Shown: piece by piece, positions 18,098 through 26,870 of the stretch
How positions within the stretch are numbered: the first letter of the stretch is position 1
Layout of the letters: each line of letters opens with the position of its first letter
NCBI GenBank assembly: GCA_051880475.1
Contig: JBJEOA010000004.1
Coordinates: forward strand, 107,232 to 171,231
Reading direction: 5' to 3'
Origin: JAUUSJ01 sp051880475
Lineage (GTDB): Bacteria > Bacillota > Clostridia > Lachnospirales > Lachnospiraceae
Length of the DNA stretch: 64,000 nucleotides
Notes under the pieces: model-generated
Seen by the model: only the letters and a program-made list of their open reading frames with translations
What the model was told of the DNA's origin: nothing
The model's database searches: none
Translations under genes and position numbers: made by a program

Positions 18098-19399
18098 CTA
18101 TGCAATTTCATTGCCATTTTTCTTTGGAATTCTCTTAGACATTGATTTTTTCGCCTTTAGTTTATCAGTAAAAGTAATAATCGGATTTGCATCCTCCTCA
18201 ACTACTTCTCTCGTAATGGTACAACTTTCTATATTCTCACTCGAAGGAATCTCGTACATCAAATCCATGACAATTGACTCCATAATAGAGCGAAGTCCTC
18301 TTGCACCAGTGTTTCTCTCAATCGCTTTTTTAGCAATGCTAACTAACGCATCTTGGTCAAACTCAAGTTTTACACCGTCAAGTTCAAATAATTTCTTATA
18401 CTGCTTTACAATCGCACTCTTTGGCTCTGTCAATATTCTCACCAATGCATCTTCGTCTAATAAATCTAAAGATACTGTGACTGGAACACGACCGATAAAC
18501 TCTGGAATTAAGCCAAATTTCACAAAATCTTGTGGAAGAGCCTCTCTCAATAATTCTCCCACATCTTTTTTGCTCTTTTCATTCATCTCGGCATTGAAAC
18601 CAATAGCCTTTTTCCCTGTTCTACTCTCTATAATCTTTTCCAAACCATCAAAAGCACCACCACAAATAAATAAAATATTTGTTGTGTCAATCTGAATGAA
18701 CTCTTGATGCGGATGCTTTCTTCCACCTTGTGGTGGCACAGAAGCAACCGTTCCCTCCAAAATCTTTAAGAGAGCCTGCTGTACACCTTCGCCAGAAACA
18801 TCTCTCGTAATAGATGTGTTTTCAGATTTTCTCGTTATCTTGTCTATCTCATCAATATAGATAATTCCGTGCTCTGCACGCTCAATATTATAATCTGCCG
18901 CCTGGATAATCTTTAATAAAATATTTTCAACATCTTCACCCACATATCCAGCTTCTGTGAGTGCTGTGGCATCTGCAATCGCGAACGGTACGTTCAATAC
19001 TCTGGCCAATGTCTGAGCCAATAATGTCTTACCCGATCCAGTCGGACCTAACATCAAAATATTGCTCTTTTGTAATTCTACATCGTAATCTGTACCTGCC
19101 ATAATTCTCTTATAATGATTATAAACTGCGACAGATAGGACTTTTTTTGCCTCTTCTTGTCCGATTACGTACTGATCCAAAAACTCTTTAATCTCCTTTG
19201 GCTTTAGAAGATTGATTCCCTGATTATCTTCCTCTTCATATTCCTCAAATTCATCCTCTAGCATCTCTACACAGACGCCAATACATTCATCACAAATACA
19301 AACATCCTTTGGACCAGAAAACAATTTTCTAACCTGATCTTGTGTTCGATTACAGAAAGAACATCTCATCTGTTTTCTATCATCAGAACGACCTGCCAT
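18098..19399 (-). CDS. clpX: ATP-dependent Clp protease ATP-binding subunit ClpX
   Basis: This 433-residue unfoldase feeds substrates to ClpP. It has the C4 zinc finger (Cys13, Cys16, Cys36, Cys39), Walker A GPTGSGKT at 118-125, Walker B IIYIDEIDK, pore loop GYVG, the RKH loop (GGRKHPHQ) and the IGF loop (KKAIGFNAEM) that docks on ClpP. All canonical parts are present, in contrast to the paralogue at 302-1729. It lies 21 bases downstream of clpP. Confidence 0.96.
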   Translation of the reverse strand: MAGRSDDRKQMRCSFCNRTQDQVRKLFSGPKDVCICDECIGVCVEMLEDEFEEYEEEDNQGINLLKPKEIKEFLDQYVIGQEEAKKVLSVAVYNHYKRIMAGTDYDVELQKSNILMLGPTGSGKTLLAQTLARVLNVPFAIADATALTEAGYVGEDVENILLKIIQAADYNIERAEHGIIYIDEIDKITRKSENTSITRDVSGEGVQQALLKILEGTVASVPPQGGRKHPHQEFIQIDTTNILFICGGAFDGLEKIIESRTGKKAIGFNAEMNEKSKKDVGELLREALPQDFVKFGLIPEFIGRVPVTVSLDLLDEDALVRILTEPKSAIVKQYKKLFELDGVKLEFDQDALVSIAKKAIERNTGARGLRSIMESIVMDLMYEIPSSENIESCTITREVVEEDANPIITFTDKLKAKKSMSKRIPKKNGNEIA

Positions 19400-19420
19400 T
19401 GATTCACCTCTTTAATCTTT

Positions 19421-20002
19421 CTATCTTTTCACAAATATTTGGTCAATAATACCATATTCTTTGGCTTCCAAAGAAGTCATATAATTATCTCTCTCTGTAT
19501 CTCTCTCGATAATCTCCAATGGTTTTCCTGTGTTCTCTGCTAAAATTTCATTTAACTTTCTACGAATACGCAAGATATTATCCGCTACAATCTTAATATC
19601 GCTTGCCTGTCCCTGCGCACCGCCAGAAGGCTGGTGAATCATAATCTCTGAATTTGGTAGAGCATATCTTTTTCCCTTTGCTCCACCAGCAAGTAAAAAT
19701 GCACCCATACTTGCTGCAAGACCAACACAGATTGTAGATACATCGCATTTAATATAATTCATTGTATCATAGATTGCCATTCCAGCTGTTACAGATCCAC
19801 CTGGGCTATTAATATATAAACTAATATCCTTTCCCGGATCTTCGGATTCTAAGTATAATAGCTGAGCAACAATCAAACTTGCCGTCACATCATTTACTTC
19901 TTCTCCTAAAAAGATAATTCTATCTTTTAATAATCTGGAGTAAATATCATAACTGCGCTCTCCTCTGCTTGTCTGTTCTAAGACATAAGGTACTAAACTC
20001 AT
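19421..20002 (-). CDS. clpP: ATP-dependent Clp protease proteolytic subunit
   Basis: This 193-residue serine peptidase subunit forms the tetradecameric chamber served by ClpX. The catalytic triad is Ser98 (GLAASMGAF), His123 (MIHQPSGG) and Asp172 (TERDNYM). Length and motifs are fully standard. It lies between tig and clpX, transcribed in the same direction. Confidence 0.96.
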   Translation of the reverse strand: MSLVPYVLEQTSRGERSYDIYSRLLKDRIIFLGEEVNDVTASLIVAQLLYLESEDPGKDISLYINSPGGSVTAGMAIYDTMNYIKCDVSTICVGLAASMGAFLLAGGAKGKRYALPNSEIMIHQPSGGAQGQASDIKIVADNILRIRRKLNEILAENTGKPLEIIERDTERDNYMTSLEAKEYGIIDQIFVKR

Positions 20003-20054
20003 ACTAACTCCTCCATCTTTAAGTTTTGTTAAAATACAAAACTAATTTATATGA

Positions 20055-20084
20055 GATAAAAAAGGCATCTCTGCCTTTTTTATC
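20055..20084 (-). terminator. Intrinsic terminator between tig and clpP
   Basis: A 13-bp perfect inverted repeat (GATAAAAAAGGCA with its complement, 20055-20067 and 20072-20084) with a four-base loop carries T runs on both strands. It lies 22 bases past the tig stop and should terminate or attenuate tig transcription before clpP. Confidence 0.8.
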
Positions 20085-20105
20085 TGCATTTATCACTATT
20101 CACTA

Positions 20106-21395
20106 TTAAACTTCTCTTGCCTGTTCAGCAACGAAATCAATTGCTTTTTGTACAGCAAGATCTTTCTTCATAGACTCTTCTTGAGCTCCTGCTAAAATTT
20201 CTTTGATTTTTTCTACTTCCATCTGGTATGTAGAAGCCATCTTCTCATACTCAGCATTTAACTCTTCCTCTGTCACTTCGATATTCTCAGCATCAACAAT
20301 TGCCTCTAATACAAGTCTTGTCTGGATAGTCTTTAATGCCTGTGGCTTTAAGTCTTCCATAAACTTCTCCTGAGTCATTCCTGTGAACTGGAAATATTGC
20401 TCAAGCTGCAATCCCTGGTAGCTAAGTCTTTGTGCAAAATCATCTGCTAACTGATGCTGCTGTGTCTCAATCATAGCCTCTGGAATGTCCATCTGAGCAT
20501 TCTCAACGATTTTCTCAAGAACAGCATTTTCTTTCTCAGTCTTAGCAGCCTGCTCTTTTTGCTCTACTAATTTTTTCTTAATATCTTCTTTGTATTCATC
20601 TAGTGTGTCAAAGTCAGATACATCCTGTGCAAAATCATCGTCAAGAACTGGTAATTCTTTTGTCTTAATTCCATTAACCTTTACCTCAAATAAAGCTGGT
20701 TTTCCAGCTAAATCTGGTGCGTGGTACTCTTCTGGGAAAGTAACATTAACATTTACTTCATCACCAATATTTTTTCCGATTAATTGTTCTTCAAATGTAT
20801 CGATAAATGTATGAGATCCAATTACAAGATTCTGGTCTTTTGCTGTGCCGCCCTCAAATGCAACTCCATCGATAGAACCAGCGTAATCGATATTTACAAT
20901 ATCTCCATCCTGAACTGGACGATCTTCTACTGTAATCTCTCTAGAATTCTTCTCTTGGATATTTACTAATTCTTTTGCAACTTCCTCGTCTGTCACTTCA
21001 ATTGCTTTTTTCTCTACTTCGATTCCTTTATACTCGCCTAAAGTTACCTCTGGTTTTACAGCCACTTCTGCTGTGAAGATAAAATCTTTTCCTTTTTCCA
21101 TCTGAACTGCATCGATTGTTGGCTGAGATGTAATCTCTAATCCACTCTCTACTGCTGCTGCCTGATAAGCAGCTGGGATAACTGCATTTGCTGCATCCTC
21201 ATAGAACATCTCTGGTCCGTATGTCTTCTCTAAGTAAGCCATAGGTACTTTGCCCTTGCGGAATCCCGGAACATTAATTTTACCTTTCTGTTTATTATAT
21301 GATTGCTTCATTGCTGCGATGAAGTCAGCAGCATCTACTGCAATTGTAAGTTTTGCCATATTATGCTCTAATTTTTCTACATTCTGTAAACTCAT
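20106..21395 (-). CDS. tig: Trigger factor
   Basis: This 429-residue ribosome-associated chaperone has the N-terminal ribosome-binding domain (with VPGFRKGKVP near 41-50, the conserved G-F-R-x-G-x-x-P signature), the FKBP-type peptidyl-prolyl isomerase domain (about 160-245) and the helical C-terminal arms. A GGAGG site precedes the start. It heads the tig-clpP-clpX-lon-ysxC run. Confidence 0.95.
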   Translation of the reverse strand: MSLQNVEKLEHNMAKLTIAVDAADFIAAMKQSYNKQKGKINVPGFRKGKVPMAYLEKTYGPEMFYEDAANAVIPAAYQAAAVESGLEITSQPTIDAVQMEKGKDFIFTAEVAVKPEVTLGEYKGIEVEKKAIEVTDEEVAKELVNIQEKNSREITVEDRPVQDGDIVNIDYAGSIDGVAFEGGTAKDQNLVIGSHTFIDTFEEQLIGKNIGDEVNVNVTFPEEYHAPDLAGKPALFEVKVNGIKTKELPVLDDDFAQDVSDFDTLDEYKEDIKKKLVEQKEQAAKTEKENAVLEKIVENAQMDIPEAMIETQQHQLADDFAQRLSYQGLQLEQYFQFTGMTQEKFMEDLKPQALKTIQTRLVLEAIVDAENIEVTEEELNAEYEKMASTYQMEVEKIKEILAGAQEESMKKDLAVQKAIDFVAEQAREV

Positions 21396-21468
21396 TGTTT
21401 ATTTCCTCCTTAAATTTGTCTGGCCATTCCTATATTTACTCACATATCTCCAGCCTAAACATTATTCA

Positions 21469-21497
21469 ATTATAACATGAGTATTTTTCCATGTCTA
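21469..21497 (-). promoter_or_regulatory. tig: Sigma-A promoter for tig
   Basis: On the minus strand TAGACA (plus 21492-21497), a 17-base spacer and TATAAT (plus 21469-21474) lie about 75 bases before the tig start codon. One mismatch to the -35 consensus and a perfect -10 make this a strong vegetative promoter. No CtsR-like heptad repeat was noticed around it. Confidence 0.72.
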
Positions 21498-21520
21498 TAG
21501 CCAATTTTCAAAATTTTTAA

Positions 21521-22024
21521 CTAACGGATTAATTCTTTAATGCCAACAACTCCCCTAGTTAGCCCTGTTAATCCCGTTCTGACAATTTCAATCACATCAA
21601 AATCATAGAGAAGCTCTATAAAAGCATCAATTTTATTCAAATTTCCTGTAAGTTCCACCATAATGGAATCTTTTGCCACATCTACAATTTTTGCTCTAAA
21701 CACATCTGCCATTGCGATAATCTCTTGTTTTTCTTTTTTATTTGCTCGAACCTTCGCTAAAAGAAGCTCTCTGCATACAGAATTATCCGCATCTAATACA
21801 ATTACTTTTACTACATCTTCTAATTTTGTAATTTGCTGGCGAATCTGCTCTAAAATATTATCATCTCCCCTTGCCACTACTGTAATTCTAGTGTACTGAG
21901 AATCTTCTGTCACACCCGCACTAATTGTATCAATATTATATCCTCTTCTCGCAAAGAGTCCTGCAATTCTGCTCAATACTCCCGCTGTATCTTTTACTAA
22001 CAGAGAAAATACTACTTTTTTCAT
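21521..22024 (-). CDS. ilvN: Acetolactate synthase small (regulatory) subunit
   Basis: This 167-residue protein has the N-terminal ACT domain (VKDTAGVLSRIAGLFARRGY near 10-29) that binds branched-chain amino acids, and the conserved C-terminal domain ending TGLTRG. It regulates the large catalytic subunit IlvB in valine, leucine and isoleucine synthesis. No ilvB is adjacent, so it is encoded apart from its partner in this window. Confidence 0.92.
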   Translation of the reverse strand: MKKVVFSLLVKDTAGVLSRIAGLFARRGYNIDTISAGVTEDSQYTRITVVARGDDNILEQIRQQITKLEDVVKVIVLDADNSVCRELLLAKVRANKKEKQEIIAMADVFRAKIVDVAKDSIMVELTGNLNKIDAFIELLYDFDVIEIVRTGLTGLTRGVVGIKELIR

Positions 22025-22142
22025 AACTATATCCTTCCTTTTTTATTTATTAAACTTCATATCCACTTGCATAGACATTAGCATAGACAGACTTCCAGTT
22101 GATTATTCCTTGATTCTTTCGTATCTGTCACTATATTTTCAT

Positions 22143-23294
22143 TTAATAAGTAGAACTTCCTTCTAACTTCTCCGGTGCCTCATACTGTAGAAAATCATCC
22201 GCACCTTGATTGAAATACTCTACTGCCTCTGGCGCCTCACCAGTCTCAAACATAAAATATTGAAGTGCTTTTTTATTTGCCTCATAGTCTGGGAACATAA
22301 CCCACATATTTCCTTTTTCTTTTACCCTTCCATCATCGTAAGTTCTCTCAAGAGGGATTCGATGCTGTTCAATTGTCACTTGTCCCATAGAAATAACAGA
22401 AGTCATCAAGCTTCGGATATGTTCCTCATCTAAATCTGTTGTCACATATTCTAGGGCACTAAATACAGTATTAGAAATCGTAACTGGATCTTTTTGCATA
22501 ATTTGGTCATAAAGAGACATTAATACTTTCCTTTGTCTATCCGTTCTACCAAATTCTCCTGTAATATCTTGACGAATTCGGACATAGGCGAGTGCCTGAT
22601 ATCCTGTTAAAATCTGCTTGCCCGCTTTTACCTCCTGCACACCATGCGATGAGTTTTGATAAGCGGTCTGAATATATTTTGCTTCCGCCTTTGTAAGACT
22701 TAATTCCACTCCTCCTATAGAATCTACAATTTTTCGAAATGCTTTCAAATCCACAACTACATATCCATCTAGTTTTACTCCAAACGTATTTGCAATCGTC
22801 TCATATGTAAGCTGTGGACCGCCAATTGCATAGGCGGCATTGAATTTATCTTTTCCATGTCCTGGAATCTCAATATACATATCTCTCATAAGGGAGGTCA
22901 GTTTTATCTTTCCCTGATTCAAATCAAGAGTTGCTATCATTGTTGTATCAGAACGTCCTGAGCCTTCCTCTTTTGCTCTCTTATCTGCTCCAATTAATAA
23001 AATATTAATAATATCTTTTTGATATAATAGCTCAGCAGAAACATCCGCATCCTTTAAACTTCCCTCTGTCACGTAGTTAATCTGCCCCGTTCCCAGTTTA
23101 TAAAATGCCATCACTGCGCCAATTCCAGCTGAAGCAATAAATAAACATATAATAACTAATCTTAAGACAAGTTTTTGAATTATTTTTATAGCGGTTTTCG
23201 CCTTTGAATCTGATGGATTCTTTTTTTCTTCCTCTAAAACATTATGTTGCATTTTCTCTTTATCGCTTTTGTTTTTCTTTCTTTCTTTTGCCAT
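22143..23294 (-). CDS. LytR-CpsA-Psr (LCP) family cell-wall ligase
   Basis: This 383-residue membrane-anchored protein has a lysine-rich cytoplasmic start, one transmembrane helix (about 46-72), and an extracellular LCP domain with LLIGADKR, SGRSDTTMIATLD, SLMRDMYIEIPGHGKDKFNAAY and the ALAYVRIRQDITGEFGRTDRQR segment. LCP enzymes attach polysaccharide or teichoic acid from lipid carriers to peptidoglycan. It lies after a glycosyltransferase gene, which suits a cell-surface glycan role. Confidence 0.92.
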   Translation of the reverse strand: MAKERKKNKSDKEKMQHNVLEEEKKNPSDSKAKTAIKIIQKLVLRLVIICLFIASAGIGAVMAFYKLGTGQINYVTEGSLKDADVSAELLYQKDIINILLIGADKRAKEEGSGRSDTTMIATLDLNQGKIKLTSLMRDMYIEIPGHGKDKFNAAYAIGGPQLTYETIANTFGVKLDGYVVVDLKAFRKIVDSIGGVELSLTKAEAKYIQTAYQNSSHGVQEVKAGKQILTGYQALAYVRIRQDITGEFGRTDRQRKVLMSLYDQIMQKDPVTISNTVFSALEYVTTDLDEEHIRSLMTSVISMGQVTIEQHRIPLERTYDDGRVKEKGNMWVMFPDYEANKKALQYFMFETGEAPEAVEYFNQGADDFLQYEAPEKLEGSSTY

Positions 23295-23450
23295 GTAGAC
23301 ATCCTTTCCAAACTGACATACCTACTTTTGCAGGCATTACCATAAATGAAAGATAAATTATTTATTTTTATCGCATATCTTTCTGCCCTTAACATCCTAT
23401 ATTACCTTATAACAAATTACAAAATTATGCAATATTTTTTCAAAAACTTC

Positions 23451-24392
23451 TCAAAAATTCTCCTCGTTATCCCAATAATGCGAGTTCATAGAAAGCCATC
23501 TCACCGCTTTCATTGGTAGTTTATCATATCTTTTTCCAAGGCTATAACCAATATATTTACATCCATTTATATAAATAATATACGGAATCAAATACCATTT
23601 TCCCATTTTAAGCACATAAGAAATTGTCTTTTTTACAAGGCGAATTCCTTCTGACTCAGATTTCACTTCGAGAAATAATCCCCCATATTGAACCTGCGAA
23701 ACTGCCAAATCAAAATTTCTCCTAAGCTGCTGCATTCCTGTATAATGATGCCAATGCCATACTTTCGCATTTGCATTATAGTAAATAGAATACCCCGCCA
23801 GTATCAAATTAGATGCAAAAATCATATCCTCATTAAAAATCGTTTTGAGAGGAAATCCCCCTAGTTGCTCATATACCTTTCTTCGATATGCAGCACATAC
23901 ATTAGAGCAAAAAAACGTTTTTATTCCTAGTTTTTCCAAATCATCTTTTGATTTTAATTGACTTTCTTTTGGATAATTAAAAGTTCTCGTAAATGCCTCT
24001 AAGAAATCTTTCTTTTTATCTGCCATCTGTCTTGCGTAGACCGCCGCTATCTTCTCATCGCAAAAAGAAGTTATAATCTCTTCCACTAATTTTTCATTTG
24101 CAGGAATGGCATCTTGCGTCATAAAGAAAATAATATCTGCAAGAGACATTTTAGCCCCCATATTTCTTGTACCGCCGTGGTCAAACTCCGATTTTTTTAT
24201 ATGTGTAACAGATACATTCGGCATCGTTAAAACTAGTTTTCTCACTTCGTCTGGAAAAAATTCTTCCTCTGTATTAATTAAAAAAATATGATCTGGCTTT
24301 TTGGTCTGTTTTTTTAACGCAATTAAATTTTTTTTTAATTTTTCATCTGGTTTATAAACTGGAATAATAATATCAAGCGTCATATTACCCAT
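23451..24392 (-). CDS. Family 2 glycosyltransferase (rhamnosyltransferase-like)
   Basis: This 313-residue GT-A enzyme begins DIIIPVYKPDEKL and contains HGGTRNMGAKM and FFMTQDAIP, in which the Asp is in the usual metal/nucleotide-binding position, and later FNEDMIFASNLI (the E-D catalytic base region). This pattern matches RfbF-type rhamnosyltransferases acting on surface polysaccharide. Donor and acceptor are not determinable. Its start lies three bases after the metH stop, so it is probably in the same transcript. Confidence 0.83.
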   Translation of the reverse strand: MGNMTLDIIIPVYKPDEKLKKNLIALKKQTKKPDHIFLINTEEEFFPDEVRKLVLTMPNVSVTHIKKSEFDHGGTRNMGAKMSLADIIFFMTQDAIPANEKLVEEIITSFCDEKIAAVYARQMADKKKDFLEAFTRTFNYPKESQLKSKDDLEKLGIKTFFCSNVCAAYRRKVYEQLGGFPLKTIFNEDMIFASNLILAGYSIYYNANAKVWHWHHYTGMQQLRRNFDLAVSQVQYGGLFLEVKSESEGIRLVKKTISYVLKMGKWYLIPYIIYINGCKYIGYSLGKRYDKLPMKAVRWLSMNSHYWDNEENF

Positions 24393-24395
24393 CTC

Positions 24396-26849
24396 CTACT
24401 TTTGCTCTCTTGTTTTATTCATCAATCGATCTGCTAATTTCACCGCATCTTGTGCATCTTTTGAATAACCGTCTGCACCAATCTCCTGTGCAAAACTAGG
24501 TGTCGTCACAGCTCCACCAATCATAATCTTTACATCAAGATTATTTTTATTTTTCAACTCTACAACTTCTTTCATGCGCATCATTGTCGTCGTCATAAGA
24601 GCAGAAAGCACAATAATAGAAGCATTTTCTTTTTTAGCCGTCTCTATAATTATCTCAGCCTTAACATCTTTTCCAAGGTCTATGACATTATATCCATAAT
24701 TTTTCAACATCAATGCAACTAAATTTTTTCCGATATCATGAATATCTCCCTCCACTGTAGCTATGACAATCGTTGTTTTTTGTGAGGTTTCTCCATCTAC
24801 CTGCATTAAAGGCTCTAAATATTCAATCGCTTTTTTCATCGTCTCCGCACTTGAGATAAGCTGTGGGAGAAAATAAATTTTTTTATCAAAACGTTCTCCA
24901 ACTTCCCCAATCGCGGCAATAAGCATATCCATAATATCTGAAGGATTCACTTTGTTTTTTAATTCATTTTCTACTTTTTTTATAATCTCATTTCTCTTTC
25001 CGTTAAGCACTGCCTTAAAAACTTCGCCAAACTCTTCCTTTTTCTCCTCACTATGATTTCTTTTCTCTGCTGGAATAGGATAAATAGGCACCGATTTACT
25101 GCTCGCTAATTTTTCTTCACGCACACCCTCAATATAAGCTAAATCTGACTCTGGTTTATTTAAAAGCAAATCTGTGGCCAATGTCACATTATGAAGCAAA
25201 TCGCTAGACGGATTAGCAATTGCCATCGTAAGACCATTTTGCACCGCCATAACACCAAACGCCGCATTTACATATTTTCTTTGTGGAAGTCCAAAAGATA
25301 TATTGGAAAGACCAACTACGGTCGGAATTTTTAAATCTTGTGTACAATGCTTAATCGTCTCTAACGTCTCAATCGCTGCTCTTTTATTTGCTCCAACTGT
25401 TTGCACAAGACCGTCAATAATTAAATCGTCCTTAGAAATTCCTATTTCTAATGCTTTCTCTACGAGTGTATGGATCATTCCCTCTTTCTCTTCTTTGCTC
25501 TTTGGCAATCCCTCGCTAGATAGAGGGAGCAAAATAACCATCGCTCCATATTTTTTCACAAGAGGAAGTGCTTTTTCTATTTTTTCAGTCTCTAAAGATA
25601 CAGAATTAATCAGCGCTCGTCCTGGATAATGAAATAATGCCGCCTCCATAATATCAACATGACTTGTGTCAATACAAAGCGGAAGTGATGTCGTAAGTCC
25701 AACTTCATCGATTGCTTTTAACATCATCTCCTTTTCATCAATTCCATTTGTTCCCATATTAATGTCTAAAATATGAGCACCAAGCTCTTCTTGTTCTTCA
25801 GCCATCGTCTTTACAAGTTCTAAACTTCCCTCGCGAAGTTCTTGCTGTAGTTTTTTCTTTCCAGTTGGATTAATTCGCTCCCCGATTGTGAGGAAATTTT
25901 CCCCAAGCACAATTTCTTGCACATTTCTCTCAGAAGACAAAACAGATTTATATTTTGGATTTGGACATTTTACTTCTAAATCTTTAGCTGCATCAACTAA
26001 TTTCTTAATATGTGCAGGAGTAGTTCCACAGCAGCCACCAAGAAAACTTGCTCCAGCCTCCACCAAATCTTTGGCATACGATGCAAATTGGTCTGGAGTC
26101 ATATCATACACTGTCTTTCCATCTCTTATTTTTGGCAATCCAGCATTTGGCTTTGCAAGAATCGGTATTTTAGAATAAATCTGCATCTGTTTCACAATCT
26201 CTACCATCTCTTTTGGTCCAGTGGAACAATTTACACCAACTACATCCACGCCCAAACTTTGAAGAACCGTCACCGCAGCTGCAGGAGAAGTGCCATATAA
26301 AGTTCTTCCATCCTCCTCAAAACTCATACTCGCGATAATCGGCAAATCACAAACTTCTTTGATGGCGAGCACGGCTGCTCTTGTCTCCGCAAGACTCATC
26401 ATCGTCTCCACAACAAATAAATCAACACCAGCCTCATAAAGAGAAGTCGCCTGTTCTTTATAAATATCTACTAATCGTTCTAATGTCATACTGCCTATTG
26501 GGGAAAGGCTCTCCCCTGTCATCGTCATATCACCGGCAACAAGACAATCACTTCCAACTGCCTCCCTTGAAATTTGAACAAGTGTTTTGTTTATCTCATC
26601 TAATCTATTTTCTAGTCCGTACTCCGCTAACTTTATACTATTTCCCGAGAAAGTAGGAGCATATACAATATTCGTTCCCGCTTTTTTAAAATCTCTTTGC
26701 AACTTTATCAAAATTTCTCTATGTTCTATAATCCAAAGTTCTGGGCATACTCCCGTTGGCATTCCTGCCTTTTGTAAATTACTTCCTGTTGCACCGTCTA
26801 AAAAGATGGGATGTTTTTTAATCATCTGTTTTAGTTCATTTCTCGTCAT
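24396..26849 (-). CDS. metH: Methionine synthase, cobalamin-dependent, short form without activation domain
   Basis: This 817-residue enzyme transfers the methyl of methyl-tetrahydrofolate to homocysteine through cobalamin. Domains: homocysteine methyltransferase (about 1-290, zinc cysteines including GGCCGTTPAH), pterin-binding domain (about 320-580, GERINPTGKK, DINMGTNGID), helical cap and B12-binding domain (about 600-810, DIHDIGKN with the cobalt-ligand histidine). The C-terminal SAM-dependent reactivation domain of E. coli MetH is absent, so reactivation must come from another protein. It follows the methyltransferase/MTHFR fusion gene by 21 bases. Confidence 0.93.
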   Translation of the reverse strand: MTRNELKQMIKKHPIFLDGATGSNLQKAGMPTGVCPELWIIEHREILIKLQRDFKKAGTNIVYAPTFSGNSIKLAEYGLENRLDEINKTLVQISREAVGSDCLVAGDMTMTGESLSPIGSMTLERLVDIYKEQATSLYEAGVDLFVVETMMSLAETRAAVLAIKEVCDLPIIASMSFEEDGRTLYGTSPAAAVTVLQSLGVDVVGVNCSTGPKEMVEIVKQMQIYSKIPILAKPNAGLPKIRDGKTVYDMTPDQFASYAKDLVEAGASFLGGCCGTTPAHIKKLVDAAKDLEVKCPNPKYKSVLSSERNVQEIVLGENFLTIGERINPTGKKKLQQELREGSLELVKTMAEEQEELGAHILDINMGTNGIDEKEMMLKAIDEVGLTTSLPLCIDTSHVDIMEAALFHYPGRALINSVSLETEKIEKALPLVKKYGAMVILLPLSSEGLPKSKEEKEGMIHTLVEKALEIGISKDDLIIDGLVQTVGANKRAAIETLETIKHCTQDLKIPTVVGLSNISFGLPQRKYVNAAFGVMAVQNGLTMAIANPSSDLLHNVTLATDLLLNKPESDLAYIEGVREEKLASSKSVPIYPIPAEKRNHSEEKKEEFGEVFKAVLNGKRNEIIKKVENELKNKVNPSDIMDMLIAAIGEVGERFDKKIYFLPQLISSAETMKKAIEYLEPLMQVDGETSQKTTIVIATVEGDIHDIGKNLVALMLKNYGYNVIDLGKDVKAEIIIETAKKENASIIVLSALMTTTMMRMKEVVELKNKNNLDVKIMIGGAVTTPSFAQEIGADGYSKDAQDAVKLADRLMNKTREQK

Positions 26850-26870
26850 CTTTTTTAATCCTTTCCGTCC

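Noticed and set aside
18111..18695. Plus-strand open frame of 194 codons opposite clpX
   Set aside because: Antisense shadow of a strongly conserved gene; its frame follows codon bias of clpX.
19400..22142. CtsR or CIRCE heat-shock operators upstream of clp genes
   Set aside because: No recognisable CtsR heptad repeat or CIRCE element was found by eye in the tig-clpP-clpX region.
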